This document shows positions 19,710 through 28,814 of a stretch of DNA of 64,000 nt, piece after piece; position 1 is the first letter of the stretch, and each line of letters begins with the position of its first letter. The stretch comes from Leptospira langatensis. GTDB taxonomy: Bacteria > Spirochaetota > Leptospiria > Leptospirales > Leptospiraceae. The DNA is taken from the NCBI RefSeq assembly GCF_004770615.1, contig NZ_RQER01000001.1, forward strand, positions 496,001 through 560,000. Reading direction: 5' to 3'. Below the pieces are notes generated by a model that was given only the letters and a program-made list of their open reading frames with translations, searched no databases and was not told the DNA's origin. The translations under genes were made by a program, and so were the position numbers.

Positions 19710-21089
19710 TTAGCTTTGGAAGGAGGAGCGAATGAGTTCCTGCAGCTTCTCTTGAGAGTTATAGTCCGGTTCCATTAGAACCTTCTCTAAACAGAGGCGC
19801 AATGCTTCGCCGAGCATTTGAGGGGGAAGGTTCGGAAATTCCTTTCTGATCCAATTTCCATCGATCGCCAGATCCGAAAGAAGAAGCGCCGCGTCCTTCT
19901 TCCATTCTTCTTCTGCTTGGGAAAGCCAGTTAGAATTTCCAAGATGAGCCTGGCTGAGGCTAGCCAGTTCCCGGCACCAGGTGAGGAGTTCCTTCTTTCC
20001 GGAGTATTGGGCAATGGGGTGAAGGACCCATTTCCGGATCGCAGAGGCATTTTTCAGCAGAGAAGAGTATTCCTGGATAGAATCGAGGGTCCTGGCCAAA
20101 AACTGGGAGTCCTTGCTCCTTTGGTTGGAGAAACGTAGGTCCTTGAAGAACCGAGTCGATTCCGCGGACAGTTCTTCTTTAGCAAAATGAGTGAGTAGGA
20201 AGTATGCAAGCCTCGTCCGATCCGGTTCCGGCTCCAGGTTTGCAAAATGGGAAAGTTCTTCTTCCCATTCGATTTCGGTGAGAAGTCTAGTGCCGGCAAC
20301 CCTCGCGTCATTTTTGTCTAAGGATCCCTTCTCGCTTTGGGAAGGCCTAAGATTTGCATATAGTTTGGATTGGGTGAATAATTCCAGGATCCCGTATTTT
20401 CGGAGGAGAAGGAGAGATGGTTTTGGGTCCTTGCTTTTTAGTAACTTTAGAAATTCATCATGTATCCTTTCGGGGGAAACTTTCTGTGTAATGGTTTTGC
20501 ATTCTAAAATTGCCTTCTCCGTTTCGGGATGGATCTTGAATCCTAAGATAGAGACAAATCGTATCGCTCTGACTGGGCGAAGTCCGTCTTCTGTAAATCG
20601 TGAGATTGGATTTCCGATCGTACGGATCAGGGAATTCTGTATGTCTTTGATCCCTTCGTGTTCATCCACAAGTTTCTCGTTCGCTAGATCCAGGGCGATC
20701 GCATTCATAGTGAAGTCCCTTCTCTTTAGGTCTTCGCTCAGGCTTACACCGAAGGTGACCGTTTCGGGTCTGCGTCCGTCCACATAGTCTTCGTCTTTTC
20801 GAAAAGTCGTAAGCTCATAGGATCTGTCTTTGAGTAGGACGGTTATTGTTCCGTGCTTGATCCCGGTCGGAACCGTTCTTCTGAATATCTTCTGCACTTC
20901 TTCCGGTGGAAGTGAGACTGCCATATCGTATTCGTGGGGGATCTTTTCCAAAAGAAGATCTCGTACACTTCCTCCTACGAGATAGACCTCTCCATTCGCG
21001 TTACGCACTGTCTTGGTGATCTCGAGTAGATCCTCCAGATAAGGAGAAGGGATCTTTCGAATGAGTTCCTTCGGATCCGAGTTCATCAT
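19710..21089 (-). CDS. CCA tRNA nucleotidyltransferase / poly(A) polymerase family protein
   Basis: A 459-aa class II nucleotidyltransferase from the ATG at 21089, which overlaps the stop of the upstream lipoprotein gene. Motifs in order: GGSVRD (flap/phosphate binding), then EYDMAV where the metal-binding DxD is usually D-x-D, RRDFTMNAIA, and EDGLRPVRAIRFVSILGF, which binds the base of ATP/CTP. The helical C-terminal half contacts tRNA. It adds or repairs the 3' CCA end, or adds poly(A) tails; the two cannot be told apart here. The first metal ligand is Glu rather than Asp, which is unusual for this family. Confidence 0.88.
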   Translation of the reverse strand: MMNSDPKELIRKIPSPYLEDLLEITKTVRNANGEVYLVGGSVRDLLLEKIPHEYDMAVSLPPEEVQKIFRRTVPTGIKHGTITVLLKDRSYELTTFRKDEDYVDGRRPETVTFGVSLSEDLKRRDFTMNAIALDLANEKLVDEHEGIKDIQNSLIRTIGNPISRFTEDGLRPVRAIRFVSILGFKIHPETEKAILECKTITQKVSPERIHDEFLKLLKSKDPKPSLLLLRKYGILELFTQSKLYANLRPSQSEKGSLDKNDARVAGTRLLTEIEWEEELSHFANLEPEPDRTRLAYFLLTHFAKEELSAESTRFFKDLRFSNQRSKDSQFLARTLDSIQEYSSLLKNASAIRKWVLHPIAQYSGKKELLTWCRELASLSQAHLGNSNWLSQAEEEWKKDAALLLSDLAIDGNWIRKEFPNLPPQMLGEALRLCLEKVLMEPDYNSQEKLQELIRSSFQS

Positions 21090-21445
21090 TGTTGGACGAA
21101 TTTCTTCCAAAGAGGAAGGTATCTTTCTTTCAGTTGTGGATTTTGGGCGAGTATATCTTCTACTTGCTTTTTGGTCTTCGCATCCACGGAGACTCTAAGA
21201 AAGGGAAGGTCAGCTTGCTGGGAGAGGATCTTGTCGATATTTCTCTCTGCTTCCTGCCAGGCAAGGTCACAGATCTCTTTATATTCCGTCTCTTTGTGCT
21301 CGTTGCAGAGGAGAGCGAGCTCCAAGTATTTTCCTTCTTTCTTTAATTGGAGCATCTTGTTCAGGATATCTCCCTTGCAGTCGCAGAGAGTTAGCGCTAA
21401 TAGGCTGAGTACGGCGAATAGAATGCTTCGATGTGGAAAAGGCAT
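21086..21445 (-). CDS. Small lipoprotein of unknown function
   Basis: A 119-aa protein with a signal peptide and a Cys-containing lipobox region (ALTLCDC, Cys about 21 or 23). The mature part is short and helical, with paired cysteines (LLCNEHKE, EICDLAW) that could form a disulfide, and a Lys-rich C-terminus. No family recognised. It is cotranscribed with the tRNA nucleotidyltransferase gene, its stop overlapping that start, and lies 50 bp after the RNase HI gene; the association is probably positional only. Confidence 0.7.
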   Translation of the reverse strand: MPFPHRSILFAVLSLLALTLCDCKGDILNKMLQLKKEGKYLELALLCNEHKETEYKEICDLAWQEAERNIDKILSQQADLPFLRVSVDAKTKKQVEDILAQNPQLKERYLPLWKKFVQQ

Positions 21446-21495
21446 CGAAGGAACTGTCTTGTGGATTCCCTCTTTAGGAAACCTTTTTTTAAGAT

Positions 21496-21891
21496 CTAAG
21501 ATTCGAATGCAAGGTTTGCGAGCTTGTCCGCTCTTTTGTTCTTCTCTCTAGGAACATGGTAGATGGAGAACTGTTTCAGCTTAGAGCTGAGGGCTTTTGC
21601 CTTCTCTTTGGCTTCTTGCAAATGAGGGGATTTGACCTTGTATTCCCCCCGGAACTGTTTTACTACGAGCTCCGAGTCCAGATAGGCCACGACTTCTTCG
21701 GCTCCCTGTTCCAGGCAATGGTGAAGGCCTGCTTCGAGAGCGGCCCATTCCGCCATATTATTGGTGCCGTCAGAGATCCTACGGGAGATGGAATAGACCT
21801 CTTCCTTCTCGGAATATACCGCGACTCCTATAGAAGAAGGCCCTGGATTTCCCTTGGAGGCCCCGTCGCAGTAGATTTCCAGTTTTTTCAA
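21496..21891 (-). CDS. Ribonuclease HI-like protein
   Basis: A 131-aa RNase H-fold protein. All four acidic metal ligands are visible: D9 (YCDGASKGNPGP), E48 (NNMAEWAAL), D72 (YLDSELVVKQ) and D122 (KRADKLAN). The VVKQFRGEYKVK segment belongs to the compact RNase HI subgroup that lacks the basic handle. It would cut RNA in RNA-DNA hybrids. The start is TTG at 21891, 2 nt after the stop of the membrane-protein gene, so translation is coupled. The symbol is withheld because several RNase H paralogues may exist. Confidence 0.9.
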   Translation of the reverse strand: MKKLEIYCDGASKGNPGPSSIGVAVYSEKEEVYSISRRISDGTNNMAEWAALEAGLHHCLEQGAEEVVAYLDSELVVKQFRGEYKVKSPHLQEAKEKAKALSSKLKQFSIYHVPREKNKRADKLANLAFES

Positions 21892-21893
21892 GA

Positions 21894-22208
21894 TCAGTCC
21901 TTCTTCTCTTTGTTAGGAAGAACGAGGGAGAGCGGTCTCCAGACCAGAAGATATCCGAGTAAGATCAGACAAGATGCGAAAAAGGAGATCGCTCCTAAAA
22001 GTAAGGATTGCGTGTTTCTATACCAACGATCGAATTGTATGGGGAAGAAGAGTCCTCCCAAGAGGCAGAGAAATCCTGCGAATATGCTTGCGAATTGGAT
22101 CCAGGGCTGGGATAGAAAATAAAAAATATAACTCAAAGCGGCGAAACCGAATGCGAGTTTATAAGCGCTCCAACGTACGAACTGATCCATAAACAATCTG
22201 AATACCAT
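21894..22208 (-). CDS. Small membrane protein of unknown function
   Basis: A 104-aa protein from the ATG at 22208 (GGATAGGA precedes it); an upstream in-frame start at 22268 would overlap the divergent Bpt gene's promoter area. Three hydrophobic segments are visible (about residues 14-34, 38-56 and 68-88). The C-terminus is positively charged (PNKEKKD). No family recognised. First gene of the minus-strand unit with RNase HI, the lipoprotein and the tRNA nucleotidyltransferase. Confidence 0.65.
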   Translation of the reverse strand: MVFRLFMDQFVRWSAYKLAFGFAALSYIFYFLSQPWIQFASIFAGFLCLLGGLFFPIQFDRWYRNTQSLLLGAISFFASCLILLGYLLVWRPLSLVLPNKEKKD

Positions 22209-22272
22209 TGATAGTCCTATCCTTCGGAGGCTTTGGTTTGGCAATGGAAAAATAACAGGTGGCACCATTCTA

Positions 22273-23061
22273 ATGCAGATCGATTATTTTGAATTTCTGG
22301 ATTCTCTTCCGACTTCTCCTGACTCCGCTTGTTCGTATTATCCGGAGAGAATTTCCAGGATCAAAGGCTTTGCTTGGAAGGAAAAGATCGCGGCTTCCGT
22401 TCTGGACTTTCTATTTAGATTCGGTTTTAGAAGATCGGGAAATTTCTATTATAGGACGGATTGTCCCAACTGTTCTCATTGCTTGAGCTATAGGATCCCG
22501 TTGCATACGTTTTCTCCCAATGCAAACCAGAAGAGGATCCAGAGAAAGAACGCAGATCTCAGGATCACCGTTTCTTCTCCTGAGATAAATTCGGAGAAGA
22601 AGAGTCTGTATTCCAAATACCAAAGGTCCAGGCATGAAGGTTACTACGGAGACTCGGAAGAAGAGTTAGTACAAGCAATGAGGATGCAGATGTATGACGG
22701 TTCCGGAAATTCAAGAGAGATCCAGATCCATACGGAAGAGAGACTTTTAGGTTGGATGCTTTTAGATCTGGGAAAAGAAACGGTGTCCGCATTGTACTCC
22801 GTATTCGATCCGGAAGAAGAGAAAAGAAGTCTCGGGAATTTTCTGATCTTATCGGCCATCCTTTGGGCTAAGAACAACGGGTTCCTAGAATTTCATTTGG
22901 GTCTGTATCTTCCGAACCACCCTAAGATGGATTATAAGAGTAAGTGGAAGCCGGCCGAGATCTTGGAGAAGAAGACTGGGGTTTGGGAGAAGTCGGAGAT
23001 CTTTCTTCCGAAATATTTTGACTTGTATGGAAGGGAAGGCAACGGTCCGACCAAGGGATAG
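22273..23061 (+). CDS. bpt: Aspartate/glutamate leucyltransferase (Bpt/Ate family)
   Basis: A 262-aa N-end-rule aminoacyl-protein transferase, which moves leucine from Leu-tRNA to proteins with N-terminal Asp or Glu so that ClpS/ClpAP degrades them. The family fingerprints are CSYYPER near the N-terminus, the Cys cluster TDCPNCSHCLSYRIP (about residues 66-80), the KYQRSRHEG region and the GNAT-like core with SLGNFLILSAILWAKNNGF and YLPNHPKMDYKSKW. Length matches the family. It is divergent from the RNase HI unit. Discrimination between leucyl- and arginyl-transfer rests on family similarity. Confidence 0.85.
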   Translation: MQIDYFEFLDSLPTSPDSACSYYPERISRIKGFAWKEKIAASVLDFLFRFGFRRSGNFYYRTDCPNCSHCLSYRIPLHTFSPNANQKRIQRKNADLRITVSSPEINSEKKSLYSKYQRSRHEGYYGDSEEELVQAMRMQMYDGSGNSREIQIHTEERLLGWMLLDLGKETVSALYSVFDPEEEKRSLGNFLILSAILWAKNNGFLEFHLGLYLPNHPKMDYKSKWKPAEILEKKTGVWEKSEIFLPKYFDLYGREGNGPTKG

Positions 23062-23127
23062 ATTTGTAACTTCTTTCAGGGGTAAATCAGACTTGTCATA
23101 CTAGGTCCCGATCCGAAAAAGGTAGGT

Positions 23128-23856
23128 ATGGCTAAAAAGATCATCGTTGTAGGCGCTTCAAGCGGTATTGGAAAGGAAATCGCAACCCAATTAATCGCAG
23201 AAGGTCACCAAGTCGCTGCGTTTGCTCGCAGGGAAAAGGAATTGAAGAAGATCGCTCCTTCTTCCAAGACAAAAAATCTTTTCGTTAAACATGACGTAAC
23301 CGAATACTCCAAGGTTCCTGGAGAATTTTCCAAGGCAGTCAAGGCATTGGGTGGTCTGGACGAGATCTATTACGCTTCCGGAGTCATGCATCGAGTCGGT
23401 CCCGAAGAATTTCCGGTACAGAAAGACTTGGAAATGTTAGAAGTGAATCTTCTAGGTTGTGTGGCCTGGTTGGACTCCGCTGCGGCTTATTTCCAAGAGA
23501 AGAAGGCAGGCAAGATCATCGGGATCTCTTCCATCGCCGGCGATAGAGGAAGAAGGGGAAATCCAGTATATAACGCGTCTAAGGCGGGAATGTCCACTTA
23601 TCTGGAGGCATTACGCAATCGTCTTGCAGTGCAAGGAATACAAGTAGTCACCGTTAAACCGGGTATGATCCAAACGCCTATGACGGAAGGTCTTTCCGGG
23701 CTCATGTGGCTTATTACCGCAAAGGAAGCCGCTCAAGTCATATTAGCAAAAGTGAATGCAGGTAGGGAAGTCTTCTATGTTCCGGCTCGTTGGGCCATCG
23801 TTTCCCTTATCATTCGTCTCATTCCTTCCTTTATTTTCAGAAGGCTTTCCGTTTAA
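23128..23856 (+). CDS. SDR oxidoreductase, DprE2-like
   Basis: A 242-aa short-chain dehydrogenase: GASSGIG for NADH/NADPH (residues 9-15), catalytic S135, Y148 and K152 (YNASKAG). Beyond the generic fold it resembles mycobacterial DprE2: the segment [22 protein letters not shown] corresponds to the DprE2 active-site stretch, and the C-terminus ([13 protein letters not shown] then [14 protein letters not shown]) matches DprE2's ending almost position by position. DprE2 reduces the 2-keto polyprenyl-phosphoryl pentose made by DprE1, completing ribose to arabinose epimerisation. The DprE1-like gene follows 19 bp downstream, which supports the assignment. Confidence 0.85.
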   Translation: MAKKIIVVGASSGIGKEIATQLIAEGHQVAAFARREKELKKIAPSSKTKNLFVKHDVTEYSKVPGEFSKAVKALGGLDEIYYASGVMHRVGPEEFPVQKDLEMLEVNLLGCVAWLDSAAAYFQEKKAGKIIGISSIAGDRGRRGNPVYNASKAGMSTYLEALRNRLAVQGIQVVTVKPGMIQTPMTEGLSGLMWLITAKEAAQVILAKVNAGREVFYVPARWAIVSLIIRLIPSFIFRRLSV

Positions 23857-23875
23857 GGAATATTAGGTATTTTGA

Positions 23876-25369
23876 ATGGCTACTGCCGCTAAGAAGAAAA
23901 CCGCAAGCAAACCGGCTGCGAAGAAAAAATCCGGATCCAAATTCGATACTGGCGCTTTCGAAGCCAGACTGACCCCGATCCAAAAAGTCGAAACCTGGGG
24001 AATGAACCATTTCTCGGAGAGCCACGTGTTCCAGCCGGAATCCGTGGAGGATTTCAAATCCTTATTTGCATATGCAAACGCTACAGGAGCAAAGATCGCT
24101 TTCAGAGGGGGCGGTTGTAGTTACGGGGACGCGGCAACGAACGTAAAAGGGATCGTAGTAGATATCCGAAACTTCAACAAGATCCTTTCCTTCAATCCAA
24201 AGACGGGGATTTTGGTTGCTCAGTCCGGAGTCACGATCAAACAACTCTGGGAATTCGGCATTGAGAAAGGGTTCTGGCCTCCCGTAGTGAGTGGGACCAT
24301 GTTCCCTACCTTAGGTGGAGCTCTTTCTATGAATATCCATGGAAAGAATAATTTTGCAGTCGGTCCGATCGGGGATCATATCCAAGAATTTACTTTTATT
24401 AGTCCGGAAGGAAAAGAGTTCGTTTGTTCTCCGACTAAGAACTCCGATATTTTCTACTCCGCGATTTCCGGATTCGGAATGCTCGGTGCCTTCCTTACTG
24501 TAACCATTAAATTAAAGAAAATTTATGCAGGTAAGATGAAGGTTTGGCCGGTCAATACCTCCAATCTGCAAGAGATGTACGACTACTTCGAGAAGGAATA
24601 CAAACATTCCGACTACTTAGTGGGTTGGGTAGATTCCTTCGCATCCGGTAAGGGCTTAGGAAGAGGCCAGATCCATAAGGCGGTCCATCTAAAAGAAGGA
24701 GAGGATCCCGGCTTTCCTGAAAATTGCAAAGTAGAGAATCAGATCCTACCTAACACTCTGCTTGGAGTGATCCCTAAGGCTTGGATGTGGATCTTTATGT
24801 ATCCGTTCAGCAATAATTTGGGAATGAGATTCGTGAACCTAGGAAAATGGATCTCCGGTTTTATCGGAAATAATAAGCCTTATTTGCAAGGACATGCGGA
24901 GTACGCCTTCCTCTTGGATTACGTTCCGAACTGGAAATTTATGTACAAGCCGGGCGCCATGATCCAGTACCAAAGTTTTATCCCTAAGGAAAATGCGGTC
25001 AAAGGTTTCGAAGAGATCTTAAGTCTCTGTCAGAAGAGAGGGATCGTGAACTGGCTTGCGGTGTTCAAGAAGCATAGGCCGGACAAATTTCTTTTAACAC
25101 ATGCTGTGGACGGATATTCTATGGCCATGGATTTTCCGGTGACCAAGAGGAATAAGGAAAAACTCTGGGATCTCGCAAAGGAAATGGATGAGATCGTTCT
25201 GAAGAACGGAGGAAGATTCTATTTTGCAAAAGATAGCACTCTTAGACCCGAGATCTACAGAAGATCCATGCCGAAACAGAATCTGGACAAGTTCAAGGCA
25301 ATGAAGAAGAAGTTGGATCCCAAGAATATCCTGGAATCCGATCTTTTCAGAAGGGTCTGGGGAAAATAA
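23876..25369 (+). CDS. FAD-dependent oxidase, DprE1-like
   Basis: A 497-aa FAD-linked oxidase of the decaprenylphosphoryl-ribose 2'-oxidase type. Shared elements: [13 protein letters not shown] (FAD pyrophosphate), [19 protein letters not shown] (residues 140-158, the IHGKN segment contains the flavin-proximal His), [13 protein letters not shown] with the conserved Lys at 452, and the ending [15 protein letters not shown]. It would oxidise C2 of a polyprenyl-phosphoryl-ribose. The residue aligned with the benzothiazinone-reactive Cys of the mycobacterial enzyme appears to be Ala417. The N-terminal 22 residues form an Ala/Lys-rich tail absent from DprE1. Acts with the SDR 19 bp upstream. Confidence 0.88.
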   Translation: MATAAKKKTASKPAAKKKSGSKFDTGAFEARLTPIQKVETWGMNHFSESHVFQPESVEDFKSLFAYANATGAKIAFRGGGCSYGDAATNVKGIVVDIRNFNKILSFNPKTGILVAQSGVTIKQLWEFGIEKGFWPPVVSGTMFPTLGGALSMNIHGKNNFAVGPIGDHIQEFTFISPEGKEFVCSPTKNSDIFYSAISGFGMLGAFLTVTIKLKKIYAGKMKVWPVNTSNLQEMYDYFEKEYKHSDYLVGWVDSFASGKGLGRGQIHKAVHLKEGEDPGFPENCKVENQILPNTLLGVIPKAWMWIFMYPFSNNLGMRFVNLGKWISGFIGNNKPYLQGHAEYAFLLDYVPNWKFMYKPGAMIQYQSFIPKENAVKGFEEILSLCQKRGIVNWLAVFKKHRPDKFLLTHAVDGYSMAMDFPVTKRNKEKLWDLAKEMDEIVLKNGGRFYFAKDSTLRPEIYRRSMPKQNLDKFKAMKKKLDPKNILESDLFRRVWGK

Positions 25370-25381
25370 GCGATCCTCTCC

Positions 25382-25413
25382 ATCAGTCCGAGGTAAATTC
25401 GCTTCGGACTGAT
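25382..25413. terminator. Hairpin between convergent genes
   Basis: ATCAGTCCGA and TCGGACTGAT are perfect 10-bp complements with a 12-nt loop, 12 bp after the DprE1-like stop and 80 bp before the end of the convergent membrane-protein gene. Only a weak T-rich stretch follows, but position and symmetry suggest a terminator. Confidence 0.6.
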
Positions 25414-25494
25414 TTGGTTCAACTTTTCGAATATAGCTCTTAATATCACTTTTTCGCTTCGCTTCTTTTTTATCTCAGTTTAAAATATTACGAC

Positions 25495-27048
25495 TTACTT
25501 TTTCCGGATCTCGATCGTTTCCATATTGATCGAAGGACTTTGCTTGAAGTCTCGATTCACAATCTCGAATTTCTCAGAAGAAGGGACCAGCTTCTCTCTC
25601 GGATACGCGTCCTTGAAGCCAATGATCGTGAGTTTATGAGTTCCAGTTTCATACAGTTTTTCTAATAGAGGATCGAATTGTTCCGGTCCATTGATCTCAA
25701 ACACCGCTCTTGGCGTGCTAAAAGAATCTGAAGGGAGGAATACGGAACCTTTTCTATACACTACAGTCTCCGAAGAGAATTTGCTCAACTCGGCCTGTTC
25801 GACAACTACGGATCGAGTGAACTTATGGTACAAACGATCGAAGATCAGACCTCCAGCGATCGAATAGACTAAGAGTAGAATGGCGGCACCTTTAGCGGGC
25901 TTGGAAAGACTCTCCCAGTTTTGGTCTAAGACACTTAATAAATAAACTAGTATAAAGGGAAGGACGGTCATTAGGAATCTAGGTCCGAATAATACCCCCT
26001 GCCAAAATCGGGTCGAGGTCAATAGTCCGGAGAGAAGAATAAAGACTAAAATCCCGAGTAAGATTTGGCTGAGAGAATTGATCGTCCTAGGTCGAAAGCG
26101 GATGGCGAATAATAGAGCAGGGTAGGCTCCTAGTAGACCGAGAGATCCCTTTCCCCAAAATACCAGTTGGCTTAAGTAGATCAGTTGAGCGACTAAATCA
26201 TAGTTAGAAGAAGACTGAAGATGCCCTCGTGAACCTAGAGGATGCCCAACGACTGCGATATTGATCCCAGCCTGGACGAATAGGAGTAAACCGAAACTAA
26301 ATGGAAACGCTACCGATGTACGTTTTTGGTATATTCTAAAAAACTGAACAAGAGAGATCCCTGCTGCGAGCAAAATAACTTCCTGCCGGAAGAATGCAGC
26401 GAACCCGAACAGGAGCCCGGCGAAAAGATAATTCTTAAAACTGGGAGAATCTTCTTCCTTTAATAGGAAATAGATCCCTTCTGTGACTGCGTAGATTGCA
26501 ATTACGGTCTCGGAAAGATCGGTCGCAAATAAACTGAATGCGGAGCCTAGAAGCAAGACGGCTAAGAAGGAACTTCTCGCTTTTTCGCTCAACTTTAAAA
26601 GGAGAGAGATCCTATAGAGAGAATAGAGGGTCAATATTCCGAATAACAGGGAAAGTAAATAGCTACCGAACCTTCCGAAGAGCAAAGCAAAGGGATATTG
26701 AATTGCAGTGTAGTAAAAAGGGAATACATAATAGCACTTTCCATTGTACACATGGGTCATCGTGGACCCTTTCTTTAAGTCCAAAGGTAGGAATTGGAAA
26801 TCAGGATCGAATTTTGCTCCAGAGTATCTGCAGGAAAAATCCGGGAACCCGTTATGAACGAGATCCGCTAATTGCTGTTGCTTGACTGCTCCATCTCCTA
26901 CCCGAAAGCCGGTTTGGTACTGCCAAGATAAAAAACCGGAAAGGAAAATAGCTCCTATCAAAACGAATCCGTAGGATCTGTTCGAGAAAGATAAGGATCT
27001 GGCGAGTAGGTTAGAAAGCATTCTGATAGAAAGATTTAGAAAAGTCAT
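25495..27048 (-). CDS. GT-C-like integral membrane protein, putative glycosyltransferase
   Basis: A 517-aa protein with about ten to eleven membrane segments followed by a soluble C-terminal domain of some 120 residues. After TM1 the first outer loop holds FRVGDGAVKQQQLADLV, where GT-C transferases keep their acidic catalytic motif (a single Asp here). It looks like a putative glycosyltransferase family described from Leptospira genomes, using lipid-linked sugars on the outer face of the cytoplasmic membrane, but no substrate can be read from the sequence. It lies between the DprE1-like gene and the AftB-like gene, in the opposite orientation, with a shared 116-bp upstream region with the latter. 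Confidence 0.75.
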   Translation of the reverse strand: MTFLNLSIRMLSNLLARSLSFSNRSYGFVLIGAIFLSGFLSWQYQTGFRVGDGAVKQQQLADLVHNGFPDFSCRYSGAKFDPDFQFLPLDLKKGSTMTHVYNGKCYYVFPFYYTAIQYPFALLFGRFGSYLLSLLFGILTLYSLYRISLLLKLSEKARSSFLAVLLLGSAFSLFATDLSETVIAIYAVTEGIYFLLKEEDSPSFKNYLFAGLLFGFAAFFRQEVILLAAGISLVQFFRIYQKRTSVAFPFSFGLLLFVQAGINIAVVGHPLGSRGHLQSSSNYDLVAQLIYLSQLVFWGKGSLGLLGAYPALLFAIRFRPRTINSLSQILLGILVFILLSGLLTSTRFWQGVLFGPRFLMTVLPFILVYLLSVLDQNWESLSKPAKGAAILLLVYSIAGGLIFDRLYHKFTRSVVVEQAELSKFSSETVVYRKGSVFLPSDSFSTPRAVFEINGPEQFDPLLEKLYETGTHKLTIIGFKDAYPREKLVPSSEKFEIVNRDFKQSPSINMETIEIRKK

Positions 27049-27164
27049 CGGTCAAGTAGAAATCCGGATCGAGCGTTTCTGTGATTTTCCGGCTCTAAGA
27101 ATTCTGAATGACAATCTAAAGATACACAGGTAACTGGAGGAAGTCTTATCAGAAGAGAACTTAA

Positions 27165-28814
27165 GTGCCTTCTAAAATCGGATCTATTCTAGAATTCTTT
27201 CGACGTCCCTTACCTAAATATCTTTTTCCGATCGTTGGATTAGGATTTGCGTATGTGATCTTTGTAAACTCTTGGGTTTGCGACGATGCCTATATTACAT
27301 TTCGCACGGTAGATAATTTCCTGAACGGATATGGTCTGCGATGGAACGTGCAGGAAAGGGTACAGGGATATACCCATCCTCTTTGGCTCTTCGGCGTCTC
27401 CTTTCTTTCCTTTTTTAAGATCCCAGTATATTATTCTTCTTTAATTCTTTCTTGGATCTGCGTTGCAAGTTTGGCTATACTTCTGATGAAAAGGATGAGG
27501 GAGAAGGTGAGTTCGATCTATGAGACCTATTGGATCCTATTTTTACTTCTCTCTTCTCGTTGTTTTATCGACTATTCTAGTTCCGGATTAGAGAACCCAC
27601 TTTCTTTTTTGCTAGTTTTGCTTATGCTCCAGACCGGTTTGAACTTACAAAAAGACTTCCGTTTTAGATCCTTCTTCTTATTCTCCGTTCTCGCTTCTTT
27701 TACGTATTTGAATCGTCAGGATGCTATTTTATTCGCAGTCCCTTTCTTCGGATCCTTCTTCTTTTCTAAGATAAAAAAGCCTGTTGCATTCGTGAAAACA
27801 CTTGGAATTGCAACCCTTGGCTTTTTGCCTGCAATCCTTTGGAGCCTTTTTTCCCTTCTGTATTACGGATATGCATTTCCGAATACCGCGTATGCGAAAT
27901 TGAATACAGGGATCTCTACAGATATTCTTTGGCTGTATGGGATCTCTTATTTGCAGAATTCTTTTCGTTGGGATCTCTTCTCTTCTCTGTTCATCCTACT
28001 CGCGGTTGCTATCCTTCCCTTCCTATATTGGAAAAAGAGAACAGGTCATCTTTGTATCAGTCTTGGGATCCTTCTTTATCTATTGTATGTTTGTAGCATC
28101 GGCGGGGACTTTATGGCGGGAAGGTTTATTGCTCTTCCTTTTGTGATCTCGGTTTTTCTAATTTCGGATCTTTTCTCTCCGTTCTTGCCCAGACTCGCCC
28201 TGGTGTTTTTTGTCGCCTTTTCCGTGTTAAACCAAAACTCACTTCTTTACGTGGGTAAAGATTACCTGAGGGTACGGAACGATGGTGAGATCCAAGATGA
28301 GAAGGGGACCTATTTCCGTTCTACGAATATCTTGCGATCTTTCTCCGTTCCTGATTTCCCGGCTCACGGTTGGGCATCTGCCGGAAAGGAATTCAAGAAG
28401 AAGGAAGTAAAGAAAGATGTAGCATGTGCTACGCTGAATATAGGCTTTTATGGTTATTTTGCAGGACCAGAAAGAAGGATTGTAGACGTATTTGCACTCA
28501 CAGATCCTTTGCTAAGTAAACTACCGACAGTGAGCAATTGGAGGATCGGTCATTTCGCTCGGAACATTCCGGAAGGTTACATGCAGTCGGTTTCTAACGG
28601 AGAGAATCTACTAGAAGATCCGTACCTCAAAGTATACTATGCGAAATTGAAATTGTTAACCGAATCGGCAGATCTCTTCTCAAAAGAGAGACTTGCTGAA
28701 ATTTTGCGCGAGAACTTGGGTGAAAATCGTTCTTTGCTATCTCATTTAAAGACAAGATCAGACTGGAAAGGAATTCCGGAAAAATTCCACTGTGGTTTAG
28801 GGCCAGGTTATTAA
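27165..28814 (+). CDS. GT-C glycosyltransferase, AftB (arabinofuranosyltransferase)-like
   Basis: A 549-aa membrane enzyme from a GTG start that directly follows an in-frame stop. TM1 (about 21-37) leads into VCDDAYITFRTVDNFLNGYG with the paired Asp (D40-D41) of GT-C enzymes, then NVQERVQGYTHPLW. This, together with YYGYAFPNTAYAKLN, GGDFMAGRFIALP and the C-terminal RIVDVFALTDPLLS-WRIGHFARNIP, parallels successive blocks of mycobacterial AftB, which transfers beta-1,2-linked arabinofuranose from decaprenyl-phosphoryl-arabinose. The donor would be made by the DprE1/DprE2-like pair at 23.1-25.4 kb. Other lipid-linked sugars cannot be excluded from motifs alone. Confidence 0.8.
   Translation: MPSKIGSILEFFRRPLPKYLFPIVGLGFAYVIFVNSWVCDDAYITFRTVDNFLNGYGLRWNVQERVQGYTHPLWLFGVSFLSFFKIPVYYSSLILSWICVASLAILLMKRMREKVSSIYETYWILFLLLSSRCFIDYSSSGLENPLSFLLVLLMLQTGLNLQKDFRFRSFFLFSVLASFTYLNRQDAILFAVPFFGSFFFSKIKKPVAFVKTLGIATLGFLPAILWSLFSLLYYGYAFPNTAYAKLNTGISTDILWLYGISYLQNSFRWDLFSSLFILLAVAILPFLYWKKRTGHLCISLGILLYLLYVCSIGGDFMAGRFIALPFVISVFLISDLFSPFLPRLALVFFVAFSVLNQNSLLYVGKDYLRVRNDGEIQDEKGTYFRSTNILRSFSVPDFPAHGWASAGKEFKKKEVKKDVACATLNIGFYGYFAGPERRIVDVFALTDPLLSKLPTVSNWRIGHFARNIPEGYMQSVSNGENLLEDPYLKVYYAKLKLLTESADLFSKERLAEILRENLGENRSLLSHLKTRSDWKGIPEKFHCGLGPGY

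Noticed and set aside
22254..22275. TGGCAC-like match to a sigma-54 -24 element before bpt
   Set aside because: TGGCACC is followed by TAATGCA rather than TTGCW at the correct spacing.
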